The notes beneath the pieces were generated by a model. That model searched no databases and was not told the origin of the DNA. It was given only the letters and a program-made list of their open reading frames with translations. A DNA stretch of 64,000 nt from Gammaproteobacteria bacterium (GTDB lineage: Bacteria; Pseudomonadota; Gammaproteobacteria; Burkholderiales; Burkholderiaceae_C): the NCBI GenBank assembly GCA_025359085.1, contig JANYHL010000043.1:1-64000 (forward strand). The letters run 5' to 3'. A program made the translations under genes and the position numbers. Numbering within the stretch: the stretch's first letter is position 1; each line of letters opens with the position of its first letter. Shown here piece by piece: positions 25,400-34,241 of this stretch.

Positions 25400-25468
25400 A
25401 AAAATAATGGAAAAAGTGGCGCTAGCCCGCGTCCAACTTGGGTAGTAAGCTATTTAATTTATAGCATT
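25400..25468 (-). repeat. Family A repeat copy A7 (right flank of R-M module)
   Basis: Reverse copy reading AATGGAAAAAGTGGCGCTAG then CCCGCGTCCAA on the plus strand, closely matching copy A6 in direct orientation. It overlaps the stop codon of the thiolase gene. Confidence 0.8.
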
Positions 25469-26652
25469 TCTAGCGCCAGCGCGGTTCCTTCTCCACCCCC
25501 GATGCAGAGCGTGGCAATCCCTTTTTTCAGGCCACGCGCCTGCAGCGCGTACAGCAGCGTCACGATGATGCGGGCACCGCTGCAGCCAATCGGGTGGCCC
25601 AGGGCGCAGGCACCGCCGTTGACGTTGACGATCTCGTGGCTCAATTTGAGGTCGTGCATCAGTGCCATCGGCACCACGGCAAAGGCTTCGTTCACTTCCC
25701 ACAGGTCCACGTCTTTCACCGCCCAGCCGGCTTTGGCTAGGGCTTTTTGGCTGGCACCGATGGGCGCCGTGGAGAACCATTCGGGCTCTTGCGCATGCAC
25801 GGCATGGCTGACGATGCGCGCCAGCGGCTGGCAACCGAGTTGGGCGGCGGTAGAGGCGCGCATCAGCACCAGCGCGGCAGCACCGTCGTTGATGCTGGAG
25901 CTGCTGGCCGCCGTGATGGTGCCGTCTTTCTTGAAGGCCGGTTTCAGCGACGAAATCTTGTCGAGCTTGACTTTGCCGGGACCCTGGTCGATCGAAATCA
26001 CGGTGTCGCCCGCGCGGCCCTTGATCGTCACCGGTGCGATCTCCAAGGCAAAGGCGCCGGAGGTGGTGGCGGCCTGCGCGCGCTGCACGCTGGTGGTGGC
26101 AAAGGCGTCTTGCTGCGCGCGGGTAAAGCCATACTTGGCGGCGCAATCTTCGCCGAAGGTGCCCATCGAGCGGCCGGCTTCGTAGGCGTCTTCCAGGCCG
26201 TCGAGCATCATGTGGTCAAAAATACGGTCGTGGCCAATGCGGTAACCCCCGCGCGCTTTTTGCAGCAAATAGGGCGCATTGGTCATGCTCTCCATGCCGC
26301 CGGCGATCAGCACGTCGGCGCTACCGGCGAGCAGCATGTCGTGGGCAAACATCGTGGCGCGCATGGCGGAACCGCACATTTTGGACAGGGTAACGGCACC
26401 GGTGCTGTTGGGCAAACCACCCTTGAAGCCCGCCTGGCGCGCCGGTGCCTGGCCTTGGCCAGCCATCAGGCAGTTGCCAAAAATCAGCTCATCCACCATG
26501 TCGGCGGTCAATGTTGAGTTGCGGCTGGCCCGCTCCAGCGCGGCCTGGATGGCGACCCCGCCCAGGTCATGGGCGGCCAGGCCGGCAAAGTCGCCCTGAA
26601 AGCTGCCCAAGGGGGTGCGGGCAGCGCTGACGATAACGATCGCGTCTTTCAT
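25459..26652 (-). CDS. Acetyl-CoA C-acyltransferase (thiolase)
   Basis: Protein of 397 residues, the standard thiolase length. The nucleophilic Cys93 (LSKMCGSAMRA), His353 (GHPIGCSGAR) and Cys383 (CIGGGEG) are all present. It would cleave acetoacetyl-CoA or a 3-ketoacyl-CoA with CoA, or condense two acetyl-CoA. As a biosynthetic/AtoB-like enzyme it could use acetoacetyl-CoA derived from leucine, or feed polyhydroxybutyrate. It is followed on the same strand by the R-M pair and then the acyl-CoA dehydrogenase; before the insertion these two metabolic genes were probably neighbours. Confidence 0.93.
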   Translation of the reverse strand: MKDAIVIVSAARTPLGSFQGDFAGLAAHDLGGVAIQAALERASRNSTLTADMVDELIFGNCLMAGQGQAPARQAGFKGGLPNSTGAVTLSKMCGSAMRATMFAHDMLLAGSADVLIAGGMESMTNAPYLLQKARGGYRIGHDRIFDHMMLDGLEDAYEAGRSMGTFGEDCAAKYGFTRAQQDAFATTSVQRAQAATTSGAFALEIAPVTIKGRAGDTVISIDQGPGKVKLDKISSLKPAFKKDGTITAASSSSINDGAAALVLMRASTAAQLGCQPLARIVSHAVHAQEPEWFSTAPIGASQKALAKAGWAVKDVDLWEVNEAFAVVPMALMHDLKLSHEIVNVNGGACALGHPIGCSGARIIVTLLYALQARGLKKGIATLCIGGGEGTALALEML

Positions 26653-26690
26653 GTCAAGTCCTTTCAGTTAAAAAAACGGTTTTAGCCCCC

Positions 26691-26790
26691 ATGCTGTTCA
26701 GAGAGTACCCCGTCACCGTTCGGGCTGAGCCTGTCGAAGCCTGGTAGCCCTTCGACAGGCTCAGGGCGAACGGACTTAAGTGAACAACAT
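26691..26790. repeat. REP-like palindromic element with terminal inverted repeats, copy 1
   Basis: The core arms (26716-26739 and 26750-26773) pair almost perfectly, starting CCGTTCGGGCTGAGCCTGTC. Outside them, ATGCTGTTCA and TGAACAACAT form ten-base outer inverted repeats with one mismatch. The element lies between thiolase and aceK and shares both core and outer ends with the copy at 50894-51019. Confidence 0.85.
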
Positions 26791-26798
26791 TGGGTTCG

Positions 26799-26833
26799 CC
26801 CTCGTGTCCAGTGCGCGAGCAGCTACTAAAAAA
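26799..26833 (-). repeat. Family A repeat fragment beside the REP-like element
   Basis: On the minus strand it reads TTTAGTAGCTGCTCGCGCAC then TGGACACGAGGGC, matching the first half of family A; the second half is missing where the REP-like element begins. Confidence 0.5.
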
Positions 26834-26843
26834 ACGAGCGTCA

Positions 26844-28691
26844 TCAGATCGATGAGGGCAGCTTGGCATCACTGATCTCGGGGTGAAAACGCTTGTCCTG
26901 GTCATACGGAAACACGTCATACACATGGCCGGCCTGGATGCGCTCTTTGTGGGTTTGCCAAAAAGCCGCCTCCAGCAAGTCGGCGTGGTGCTTCATGAAC
27001 ACTTTGCGAACAAAGGGGTTGCCGAGCAAGAAGGGCGCAAAGGTTTCGGGGAACACGTCGTGGGGGCCGACTTTGTACCAGACCTCGCCCGACATTTCGT
27101 CTTCTTCGTTGCGGGCCTGCGGCACTTTGCGGAAGTTGCAGTCTGTTATGTATTCGATCTCGTCGTAGTCGTAAAAAACCACCTTGCCGTGGCGCGTGAT
27201 GCCAAAATTCTTCCAGAGCATGTCGCCCGGAAAGATGTTGGCCGCCACCAGGTCTTTCAGGGCGTTGCCATACTCCATGACGCCGCGCTCGATCTGTTCG
27301 CGTGCGCGTGCCGCCGCCGGGCTGGTGTCGTTCGGGTTGGCGCCGCCGGCGTCAAACGCCTCCTGCAGGTAAATGTTGAGCGGAATCATGCGCCGCTCAA
27401 TGTAGACATGCTTGATGATGACTTCAACCCGGCCATCGCCGTCACGGTCGCTGATTTCCAGCTGACTGGGGGCAAATTTTTCAAGTTCGGCGATCAGCGC
27501 ATCGTCAAAGCGCGCCCGCGGAAAACCCACTTCGCTGTACTCCAGCGTGTCGGCCATGCGCCCCACCCGGTCGTGTTGCTTCACCAGCAAATACTTGCCC
27601 TTGATCTGCTCGCGCGTGGTGTCCTTGGGCGGCGGATAGAAGTCCTTGATAACCTTGAACACGTATGGGAACGAGGGCAGGTCAAACACCAGCATCACCA
27701 TGCCCTTGATGCCCGGTGCAATGCGAAACTGGTCGGTGGAGTGGCGCTGGTGGTGCAAAAAATCACGGTAAAACAGCGTCTTGCCTTGCTTGGCCAGCCC
27801 CAGCGCGTTGTAGATTTCATTGCGCGGCTTGCGCGGCATCATGCTGCGCAGGTACTGCACATAGGCCGACGGGATTTCCATGTCCACCATGAAATAAGCC
27901 CGCGCAAAGCTGAACAGCATCAGCAAATCGTCCTCACCAAACAAGACGGCATCGATCACCAGCTGGCCGGCTTTGTTGTGCAACACCGGCAAGGCAAAGC
28001 CAAACTCGTTAAAGCCGTTGATCAGCTTGCCGACGATGTAGCAACCCTTGTTGCGAAAAAACAAACCGGACAGCACCTGAAGCTGAAAATTGGCACGCAG
28101 CTTGGCGTCCCCCAACTGCGCCACCATCGCCGCCTGCACCAGGACGGCATCGCCGCCCAAGTCGGCAAACGGGCAGCGCAGATCAAATTCCAGCACCATC
28201 TGCTCCAGCACCTGGGCCAGGCTGTCGTGCGTCGGGTAGTAGGAGCGGTAAGTCGGGCTGGCCTCGGGCTCGTCGTTTTCGATGTACTCGGTGCTCAGCG
28301 CCGGGCGTACAAAGATAAAGTCGTTCTGGAAATAGCTGTGATGCAGGATTTTGGTGGTGACCGAGTTGAAGAAAGTCTCGGCCAACTCGGGCTGATGGTG
28401 GTCCACCAGCAAGCCGATGTAATGCAGCTTCACCTGCTGCCACACTTCCATCGGCTGTTCGTCCGCCTTGAACTCGCGCGCCAAACGCATAAAGCATTCG
28501 CGCACCCGCAGGTCATAAAACTCGATGCGATCCCGCTGGGCGCGCTGCTGGCCGTGCCAGTCGGCCGTCTCAAAGCGGTGCTTGGCGCGCCCTGATTCGG
28601 TTCTGAACAGCCGGTAGTGGCGGTTAAAACCATCCATCATGGCTTTGGCAATGTCGTAGGCCAACGAGGAGTCAAGGCGGGTCGGAAACAT
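26844..28691 (-). CDS. aceK: Isocitrate dehydrogenase kinase/phosphatase
   Basis: Protein of 615 residues matching AceK along its length, opening [19 protein letters not shown] and including an atypical protein-kinase core. It phosphorylates and dephosphorylates isocitrate dehydrogenase, controlling the split between the TCA cycle and the glyoxylate bypass. That fits growth on acetyl-CoA-yielding substrates such as leucine and fatty acids. No aceA or aceB lies in the window. A family A repeat occupies most of the 68-base gap to the carbonic anhydrase gene upstream. Confidence 0.96.
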   Translation of the reverse strand: MFPTRLDSSLAYDIAKAMMDGFNRHYRLFRTESGRAKHRFETADWHGQQRAQRDRIEFYDLRVRECFMRLAREFKADEQPMEVWQQVKLHYIGLLVDHHQPELAETFFNSVTTKILHHSYFQNDFIFVRPALSTEYIENDEPEASPTYRSYYPTHDSLAQVLEQMVLEFDLRCPFADLGGDAVLVQAAMVAQLGDAKLRANFQLQVLSGLFFRNKGCYIVGKLINGFNEFGFALPVLHNKAGQLVIDAVLFGEDDLLMLFSFARAYFMVDMEIPSAYVQYLRSMMPRKPRNEIYNALGLAKQGKTLFYRDFLHHQRHSTDQFRIAPGIKGMVMLVFDLPSFPYVFKVIKDFYPPPKDTTREQIKGKYLLVKQHDRVGRMADTLEYSEVGFPRARFDDALIAELEKFAPSQLEISDRDGDGRVEVIIKHVYIERRMIPLNIYLQEAFDAGGANPNDTSPAAARAREQIERGVMEYGNALKDLVAANIFPGDMLWKNFGITRHGKVVFYDYDEIEYITDCNFRKVPQARNEEDEMSGEVWYKVGPHDVFPETFAPFLLGNPFVRKVFMKHHADLLEAAFWQTHKERIQAGHVYDVFPYDQDKRFHPEISDAKLPSSI

Positions 28692-28703
28692 GGTTGCTCG
28701 CCT

Positions 28704-28763
28704 TTTAATAGCTGCTAGCGCAATATAGACGCGGGCTAGAGGTCAATTTCATCAATAATTTAA
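28704..28763 (+). repeat. Family A repeat copy A8 (between can and aceK)
   Basis: The best-preserved copy: AATAGCTGCTAGCGCAATAT, then AGACGCGGGCTAGAGGTCAA. It overlaps the carbonic anhydrase stop by a few bases. Confidence 0.85.
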
Positions 28764-29419
28764 AGTGGGCGACTGGCCGATGCGACGCGGGCGAGCGCCG
28801 CCCGGTAGCGCGGCTCCAGGTCATCGGCGCAGGTCACCGTCATCTGCAGATCATTGAGCAGGCCGTCGTGCACACCATACACCCAGCCATGCAGGGTGAC
28901 TTTCTGGCCGCGCAGCCAGGCGTCTTGCAGCACCGTGGTTTGCGCCACATTGATGACCTGCTCGATGGCATTGAGTTCCACCAGCGCGTCGTAGCGGCCA
29001 TGCTCCGGCAGCGCGTCCAGCAAGCCCCGATGCCTGTCGCGCACATCCTGAATATGGCGCAACCAGTTGTCCGCCAGCCCGATGCGCACCCGCTCCAGCG
29101 CCGCCTGCACGCCGGAGCAGCCATAGTGGCCGACCACCATCACATGCTCCACCTGCAGCCGTTCCACCGCAAACTGGATGGTGGACAGGGCGTTGAGATC
29201 GGAATGCACCACCACATTGGCCACGTTACGGTGCACAAACACCTCGCCCGGCTCCAGGCCGGTGATCTGGTTGGCCGGCACCCGGCTGTCGGAGCAGCCG
29301 ATCCACATGTATTTGGGGTTCTGCTGGCTTTTCAGGTTGGTGAAAAAGCCGGGGCGCTCGCGCTCCATCTGCGCGGCCCAGGCGCGGTTGTGGGCAAAAA
29401 GCTGTTGAATGGCGGGCAT
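28760..29419 (-). CDS. can: Beta-class carbonic anhydrase
   Basis: Protein of 219 residues. The zinc ligands Cys42, His97 and Cys100 and the Asp44-Arg46 dyad are visible (CSDSRVPAN, GHYGCSG). It interconverts CO2 and bicarbonate in the cytoplasm. It lies 84 bases downstream of sbtB and sbtA, so the three probably form a bicarbonate acquisition set. Length and motifs match the E. coli Can type closely. Confidence 0.95.
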   Translation of the reverse strand: MPAIQQLFAHNRAWAAQMERERPGFFTNLKSQQNPKYMWIGCSDSRVPANQITGLEPGEVFVHRNVANVVVHSDLNALSTIQFAVERLQVEHVMVVGHYGCSGVQAALERVRIGLADNWLRHIQDVRDRHRGLLDALPEHGRYDALVELNAIEQVINVAQTTVLQDAWLRGQKVTLHGWVYGVHDGLLNDLQMTVTCADDLEPRYRAALARVASASRPL

Positions 29420-29503
29420 GGAGCTATCTTAATCAAGGGGGAGCGTTGACAAAACTTGCCCAGCCAGAGGGATGCGTTCTGCTGCCACTCAATTCGGGTT
29501 CGA

Positions 29504-29812
29504 TCAGAACTTGTCCGGGCGGATAATTTCGATGTCCTGCAAAAAGGACACCATCGCATAGTTGTCGTAATAGCGTGCCTGAAAGTCCAGCAGCACGGCT
29601 TCTGCCAGTGCGCGCGAGCAGATCACCTCGATCTGGATATTGGCGGCCTCTCCCCAGGCGGCGTCACGCACGCCACGGCGGCCCTGGCCGCGCGCATCCA
29701 GCACGGTGTACCCATGCACGCCCAACTGCTTCAAGTCGCGCAGCAGATTTTTTTCGATGGCGGCTTCGGTGATCACGGTCAGCAGGGTCCGTTTTTCAGT
29801 CAGCAGGGTCAT
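29504..29812 (-). CDS. sbtB: SbtB-like PII-family regulatory protein
   Basis: Protein of 102 residues with the ferredoxin-like fold of PII proteins, GVHGYTVLDARGQGRRGVRD marking the T-loop region. It overlaps the end of sbtA by four bases (ATGA). In cyanobacteria SbtB binds adenine nucleotides and controls SbtA in the membrane. It lacks the classical uridylylated tyrosine motif of GlnB. The call rests on fold, size and its tight link with sbtA. Confidence 0.82.
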   Translation of the reverse strand: MTLLTEKRTLLTVITEAAIEKNLLRDLKQLGVHGYTVLDARGQGRRGVRDAAWGEAANIQIEVICSRALAEAVLLDFQARYYDNYAMVSFLQDIEIIRPDKF

Positions 29813-30750
29813 GGGGTCGCTCCGACGAGTTGCAAGGCCAGCCCATGGTAAAACGGAATGCCAACCAGGATGTTGAAGGGAAAGGTCACGCCCAGAACGG
29901 CGGCCAGCGAAAGCGTCGGGTTGGCCTCTGGCACCGCCAGACGCATGGCGGCCGGTACCGCAATATAAGAAGCACTCGCGGCCAAGGTGGCGAGCAGCGT
30001 GACGCCACCGACCGACAGTCCCAGCAGCACGCCACAGCCCAGCCCCAGCAGCGCCGACAGCAGCGGCATGAGCAGGCCAAAGGCGAGCAGGAACACGCCG
30101 CGCTGGCGCAGCTCGCCGACCTGGCGGCTGACGATCAGCCCCATCTCCAGCAGGAACAGCGCCAACGCGCCTTTGAACAGGTCGTAGAACAAGCCCTTGA
30201 TGGGCGCCAGACCCTCCGGGCCAGCCGCCCAGCCGATCGCCATGCCCCCCAGCAGCAAGGTCACACCCTTGCCCAGAAAGGTCTCGTGCGCCAGTGCGCG
30301 CCAGTCGATTTGCTTGCCAACGCCGCGCGCCAGCACGATGCCGACCATGATGGCCGGCACCTCCATGACGGTGAGGAAGATCGCCAATTGCGGCTCGAAG
30401 CTGATGTTTCTGGTCAACAACCAGTTGACGCCCACGGCAAAGGTGGCCACGCTCACCGAGCCGTAGTGGGCCGCCATCGCCGCGGCGTCGGCCCGGCCCA
30501 GGCGTCCCGCAGCGCGCAGGATGGCGAAGGCGATCAGCGTGAGCGCCACCCCCAGCAGGATCACCGCGCCGAGTTGCGGCAGCAGCGGGCCGAGCGCCTG
30601 TTTCGCCAGGCCTTCGCCGCCCTTGAGGCCAATGGTCAACATCAGGAATACGGACAGGGAGTCATAGAGGGCGGCCGGCAGCTTGAGCTCCGAGCGGGCC
30701 AGGCCCGCTGCCAGACCGAGCAGGAAAAACAGGACGACGACGTCAATCAT
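29809..30750 (-). CDS. sbtA: SbtA-type sodium-dependent bicarbonate transporter
   Basis: Protein of 313 residues with about ten membrane segments and a repeated two-half structure, including LSVFLMLTIGLKGGEGLA and LALFLLEMGLIVSRQVGELR as matching segments. It belongs to the SbtA family (PF05982), which imports bicarbonate with sodium. Its start is only 15 bases after the GNAT gene stop, so it is probably part of the liuR-liuA-gnat transcript. Transport has been shown only for a few family members, so substrate remains inferred. Confidence 0.88.
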   Translation of the reverse strand: MIDVVVLFFLLGLAAGLARSELKLPAALYDSLSVFLMLTIGLKGGEGLAKQALGPLLPQLGAVILLGVALTLIAFAILRAAGRLGRADAAAMAAHYGSVSVATFAVGVNWLLTRNISFEPQLAIFLTVMEVPAIMVGIVLARGVGKQIDWRALAHETFLGKGVTLLLGGMAIGWAAGPEGLAPIKGLFYDLFKGALALFLLEMGLIVSRQVGELRQRGVFLLAFGLLMPLLSALLGLGCGVLLGLSVGGVTLLATLAASASYIAVPAAMRLAVPEANPTLSLAAVLGVTFPFNILVGIPFYHGLALQLVGATP

Positions 30751-30765
30751 GATGCAGGGATGGGG

Positions 30766-31338
30766 TCATGGCTGAATGATAGCGTTTGCGCCCGGGTTGA
30801 TAGGTCGAATTGCCGCCCATTGCACACGGTCGATGACTTGACCGGCCTTGATGGCGCTGCGCCGCAGCTCGGCTTCCTTGTCGTAGCCGCACTTGCGCGC
30901 CACGCCCTGTGAGCCTTCGTTCCAGGCAAAGATGGGGGCAAACAAGCGAGTCACTTCCGGCAATGATGCCCAAGCCCAGGAGGTGACCAGGCGCAGCGCT
31001 TCGGATGCAATGCCGCGTCGCCAATACGCCTGCCCGATCCAGTAGCCGACCTCGGCGTTGCAACGCATCCAGCCGCTTTCAGGACGCACCGAAATGCAGC
31101 CCACGATCTGACCGTCCCGCTCGATGCCCCAGACCAGGCCCATGGCGGGCGAATGCGAAGTGACAGCGCACCAGTTCTGCGCGTCTGCCAGGGTGTAAGG
31201 CCGGGGGAAGCCTTCAAACAAATTGCGCCATACTAATTCGTTGTCGGCGTGAAGCTGCAATGAGGGCGCATCATTGATCCCAAGCGGGCGCAAAACACAG
31301 CGGGCACCCCTCAGCACGGGTACGTCAGGGGCGCTCAC
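30766..31338 (-). CDS. GNAT-family N-acetyltransferase (RimJ/RimL type)
   Basis: Protein of 190 residues with the acetyl-CoA-binding signature [20 protein letters not shown] and a preceding beta strand [11 protein letters not shown]. The start is a GTG overlapping the liuA stop (GTGA), so it is translated as part of that operon. RimJ/RimL-type enzymes acetylate N-terminal or small-molecule amines. A link to leucine catabolism is known only from position here. Confidence 0.85.
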   Translation of the reverse strand: MSAPDVPVLRGARCVLRPLGINDAPSLQLHADNELVWRNLFEGFPRPYTLADAQNWCAVTSHSPAMGLVWGIERDGQIVGCISVRPESGWMRCNAEVGYWIGQAYWRRGIASEALRLVTSWAWASLPEVTRLFAPIFAWNEGSQGVARKCGYDKEAELRRSAIKAGQVIDRVQWAAIRPINPGANAIIQP

Positions 31339-32513
31339 ATCGTCTCCGCAAACAACTCACGCCCGATCAGCATGCGGCGGATTTCGCTGGTGCCGGCGCC
31401 GATCTCATACAGCTTGGCGTCGCGCCACAGGCGCCCCAGGGGGTAGTCGTTGATGTAGCCGTTGCCGCCAAATATCTGCACGCCCTCGCCCGCCATCCAG
31501 GTGGCTTTTTCAGCCGTCCACAAAATGACCGAGGCGCAGTCTTTGCGCACCTGGCGCACATGCTCGGCGCCCAGCAGGTCCAGGTTCTTGGCCACGGTGT
31601 AGGCAAAGGATCGACCGGCCTGCAGCACGGTGTACATGTCCGCGACCTTGCCCTGAATCAGCTGGAATTCGCCAATGCTCTGACCAAACTGCTTGCGGTC
31701 GTGGATGTAGGGCAGCACGTTGTCCATCACCGCCTGCATGATGCCCAGCGGCCCGCCGGTCAGCACGGCGCGTTCGTAATCGAGGCCGCTCATCAGCACC
31801 TTGGCGCCCTGGTTCAGGCCGCCAAGGATGTTCTGCGCTGGCACTTCCACGTTGTTGAACACCAGCTCGCCGGTGTGGCTGCCGCGCATGCCCAGCTTGT
31901 CGAGCTTTTGCGCCACTGAAAAACCCGGCATGCCTTTCTCGATCAGAAAGGCGGTGACGCCGCGCGCGCCGAGTTCGGGCTCGCTTTTGGCATACACCAC
32001 CAGCGTGTCGGCGTCCGGGCCGTTGGTGATCCACATCTTGCTGCCGTTGAGCAGGTAATAGCCGCCTTTGTCTTCGGCCTTGAGCTTCATGCTGAGCACG
32101 TCGCTGCCGGCGCCGGGCTCACTCATGGCCAGGGCGCCGACATGCTCACCCGAGATCAGTTTGGGCAGGTATTTTTGCCGCTGCTCGGGCGTGCCGTTGC
32201 GCTTGATCTGGTTCACGCACAGGTTGCTGTGGGCGCCATAGCTCAAGGCGACCGAGGCCGAGGCGCGCGATATTTCTTCCATCGCCACCATGTGTGCCAG
32301 GTAGCCCATGTTGGCGCCACCGTACTCTTCGCCCACCGTGATCCCCAGCACGCCGAGGTCGCCCATCTTGCGCCACAAATCCATCGGGAACTGGTCGGTT
32401 TTGTCAAGTTCGGCGGCGCGCGGCGCGATCTCGCGTTGTGCAAATTCATGCACGGTGTCGCGCAGGGCGTCGATGTCTTCGCCGAGTTGAAAATTGAGTC
32501 CGGGCAGGTTCAT
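31335..32513 (-). CDS. liuA: Isovaleryl-CoA dehydrogenase
   Basis: Protein of 392 residues. Unlike most acyl-CoA dehydrogenases its catalytic Glu is Glu247 in [15 protein letters not shown], the isovaleryl-CoA dehydrogenase position, which supports the specific call. FAD-binding blocks [16 protein letters not shown] and WITNGPDAD are present. It oxidises isovaleryl-CoA to 3-methylcrotonyl-CoA, supplying the substrate of the MCC encoded at 14417-19002. It starts within the liuR stop (ATGA). Confidence 0.95.
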   Translation of the reverse strand: MNLPGLNFQLGEDIDALRDTVHEFAQREIAPRAAELDKTDQFPMDLWRKMGDLGVLGITVGEEYGGANMGYLAHMVAMEEISRASASVALSYGAHSNLCVNQIKRNGTPEQRQKYLPKLISGEHVGALAMSEPGAGSDVLSMKLKAEDKGGYYLLNGSKMWITNGPDADTLVVYAKSEPELGARGVTAFLIEKGMPGFSVAQKLDKLGMRGSHTGELVFNNVEVPAQNILGGLNQGAKVLMSGLDYERAVLTGGPLGIMQAVMDNVLPYIHDRKQFGQSIGEFQLIQGKVADMYTVLQAGRSFAYTVAKNLDLLGAEHVRQVRKDCASVILWTAEKATWMAGEGVQIFGGNGYINDYPLGRLWRDAKLYEIGAGTSEIRRMLIGRELFAETM

Positions 32514-32950
32514 GGTTGTCTCCGTTGGGTTGAGTTAATCAGTGGGCGACGGGTGACTGGCTTTTTGCTGCTGCTGGCCAGCAGGGCTCTCGCCTCGCGC
32601 TGGTGTTCTTTGAGCTCGTCCAGGTTGGCCTGCAGATCGTTCATCTGGGCTTCGAGCTGTTTTTGGTGTTCGGCCAGCACCAGCAAGAATTTCTGCAGCT
32701 GCGCACCGGTGTCGCGCGGACTGTCGTACATATCAATGATTTCCTTGGCCTCGCTCAGGCTGAAACCCAGGCGCTTGGCGCGCAGCGTGAGTTTCAGGCG
32801 GGTCCGGTCACGCCCGCTGTAGACCCGCGAACGCCCAGCGGGGCCGGTGCGCTCGGGTTGCAAGAGACCCATGTCTTCATAGAAGCGCATGGCCCGTGTG
32901 GTCAGGTCGAACTCCTTGGCCAGGTCGCTGATGTTGTAAGTGAGTGCCAT
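32510..32950 (-). CDS. liuR: MerR-family regulator of leucine catabolism (LiuR)
   Basis: Protein of 146 residues with an N-terminal MerR helix-turn-helix ([20 protein letters not shown]), a wing, and a coiled-coil dimerisation helix (about 85-125). The C-terminal tail is basic and short. Placement directly upstream of and overlapping liuA matches LiuR of other Proteobacteria. A 22-base perfect palindrome 63 bases ahead of its start is the likely operator. The effector, probably a branched acyl-CoA, is not evident from the sequence. Confidence 0.9.
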   Translation of the reverse strand: MALTYNISDLAKEFDLTTRAMRFYEDMGLLQPERTGPAGRSRVYSGRDRTRLKLTLRAKRLGFSLSEAKEIIDMYDSPRDTGAQLQKFLLVLAEHQKQLEAQMNDLQANLDELKEHQREARALLASSSKKPVTRRPLINSTQRRQP

Positions 32951-33012
32951 AAATATTGATCAACCTTGGGGACAGCAATGGTGAGCGCCTGCCCCTAAAA
33001 TGCCGATCCTGG

Positions 33013-33034
33013 TTGACGTTTACGTAAACGTCAA
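33013..33034. promoter_or_regulatory. LiuR operator candidate (22-base perfect palindrome)
   Basis: The half-site TTGACGTTTAC is followed by its exact complement GTAAACGTCAA. It lies in the 108-base divergent spacer between liuR and the metallo-hydrolase gene. The left TTGACG could serve as a -35 box for the rightward gene, with TATGTC 17 bases on. As I recall, LiuR sites in Proteobacteria share a TTGACGT..ACGTCAA core. Confidence 0.8.
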
Positions 33035-33058
33035 TTATGTCGCAAATCTGGAGCCCGC

Positions 33059-34174
33059 TTGAAACCACCTGGACCCCCTGGCGCAAATACACACGCCGAT
33101 GAACTTGAACAGCAGTTGCACTACCCGCTGGGCAACACGCTGCCGACCCCCGGCGCGGCCGTCACGGTGGCCCCGGGCGTGAAATGGCTGCGCATGAGCT
33201 TGCCGTTTGCGCTCAATCACATCAACCTCTGGCTGCTGCGTGATGACATGGACGGCCAATCCGGCTGGAGCGTGGTGGACTGCTGCATCAGCTCCGAGTC
33301 GGCCAAGGCGCAATGGGAGCAGGTCTTCACCAACGAACTCGACGGTCTGCCGATCTTGCGCGTGATCGTGACCCACATGCACCCGGACCACATTGGCCTG
33401 GCGCACTGGCTGTGCGAGCGTTGGCAGGTGCGGCTGTGGATCAGCGCCACCGACTACGGCCTGGCACGCATCGGCAGCCAGGGGCCCGACGGTTTCAGCA
33501 GCGAGGCGGCAGCGGCATTTTTTGCCTTGCATGGCCTGCGCGACCCGGACTCTCTTGAAAAAATCAAGGGCCGCGGCAGTTACTTTTCAACCCTGGTGCC
33601 GACCGTGCCGCGCCAGTATCGGCGCCTGCAGGATGGCGACACGCTCACCATTGACGGGCGCGCCTGGCAATGCATCAGCGGCTACGGCCATGCGCCCGAG
33701 CACATTTCGCTGTATTGCGCAGAATTGCAAGTCCTGATCGGTGGCGACATGATGTTGCCGCGCATCTCCACCAACGTCAGCGTCTACGAGCAGGAACCCG
33801 AATCGAATCCGCTCAAGCAGTTTCTGGAGTCAATTGACAAGTTCCGGGCGCTGCCGGCCCAGACGCTCACCCTGCCGGCCCACGGCAAACCGTTTACCGG
33901 CTTGCATGCGCGCATTCAGCAGTTGCACGATCACCATGAAGAGCGGCTGCTTGAGGTGGTGCAAGCCTGCTCTGATCAACCTTGCAGCGCCGCCGAACTG
34001 CTGCCCCTGCTGTTCAAGCGTGCGCTCGACCTGCACCAGACCACCTTTGCCATGGGCGAGTCGATTGCCCACCTGCATGCGCTGTGGTTTGATGGGCGAT
34101 TGCAGCGCAGGCTGGGTAAAGATGGGGTTTATCGCTTTGGCGTGAGCGCTTGCGCTGGTCCCGCTGTCTCCTAG
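33059..34174 (+). CDS. MBL-fold metallo-hydrolase
   Basis: Protein of 371 residues with the zinc-binding THMHPDHIGL (His106, His108, Asp110, His111), a GYGHAPEHISLYC block and the C-terminal His in LTLPAHGKPF. A further ~90-residue helical domain follows, as in the RNase-Z-unrelated glyoxalase II-like hydrolases seen near liu genes in Burkholderiales. The start is a TTG with GGAG five bases upstream; no ATG fits before residue 46. Being divergent from liuR across its operator, it is probably in the LiuR regulon and may hydrolyse an acyl-CoA or lactone thioester. Confidence 0.85.
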   Translation: MKPPGPPGANTHADELEQQLHYPLGNTLPTPGAAVTVAPGVKWLRMSLPFALNHINLWLLRDDMDGQSGWSVVDCCISSESAKAQWEQVFTNELDGLPILRVIVTHMHPDHIGLAHWLCERWQVRLWISATDYGLARIGSQGPDGFSSEAAAAFFALHGLRDPDSLEKIKGRGSYFSTLVPTVPRQYRRLQDGDTLTIDGRAWQCISGYGHAPEHISLYCAELQVLIGGDMMLPRISTNVSVYEQEPESNPLKQFLESIDKFRALPAQTLTLPAHGKPFTGLHARIQQLHDHHEERLLEVVQACSDQPCSAAELLPLLFKRALDLHQTTFAMGESIAHLHALWFDGRLQRRLGKDGVYRFGVSACAGPAVS

Positions 34175-34179
34175 CTTAC

Positions 34180-34194
34180 CGGCGTTGAACGCCG
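34180..34194. terminator. Possible bidirectional terminator between convergent genes
   Basis: CGGCGTT pairs with AACGCCG around one base, placed between the metallo-hydrolase stop and the dcuB stop. There is no T-run on either side, so termination would be weak. Confidence 0.28.
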
Positions 34195-34241
34195 AGCTGC
34201 CAGGTGCGGGCCGCCCCCTATCCGTTTGCGACTTCCCTGCA

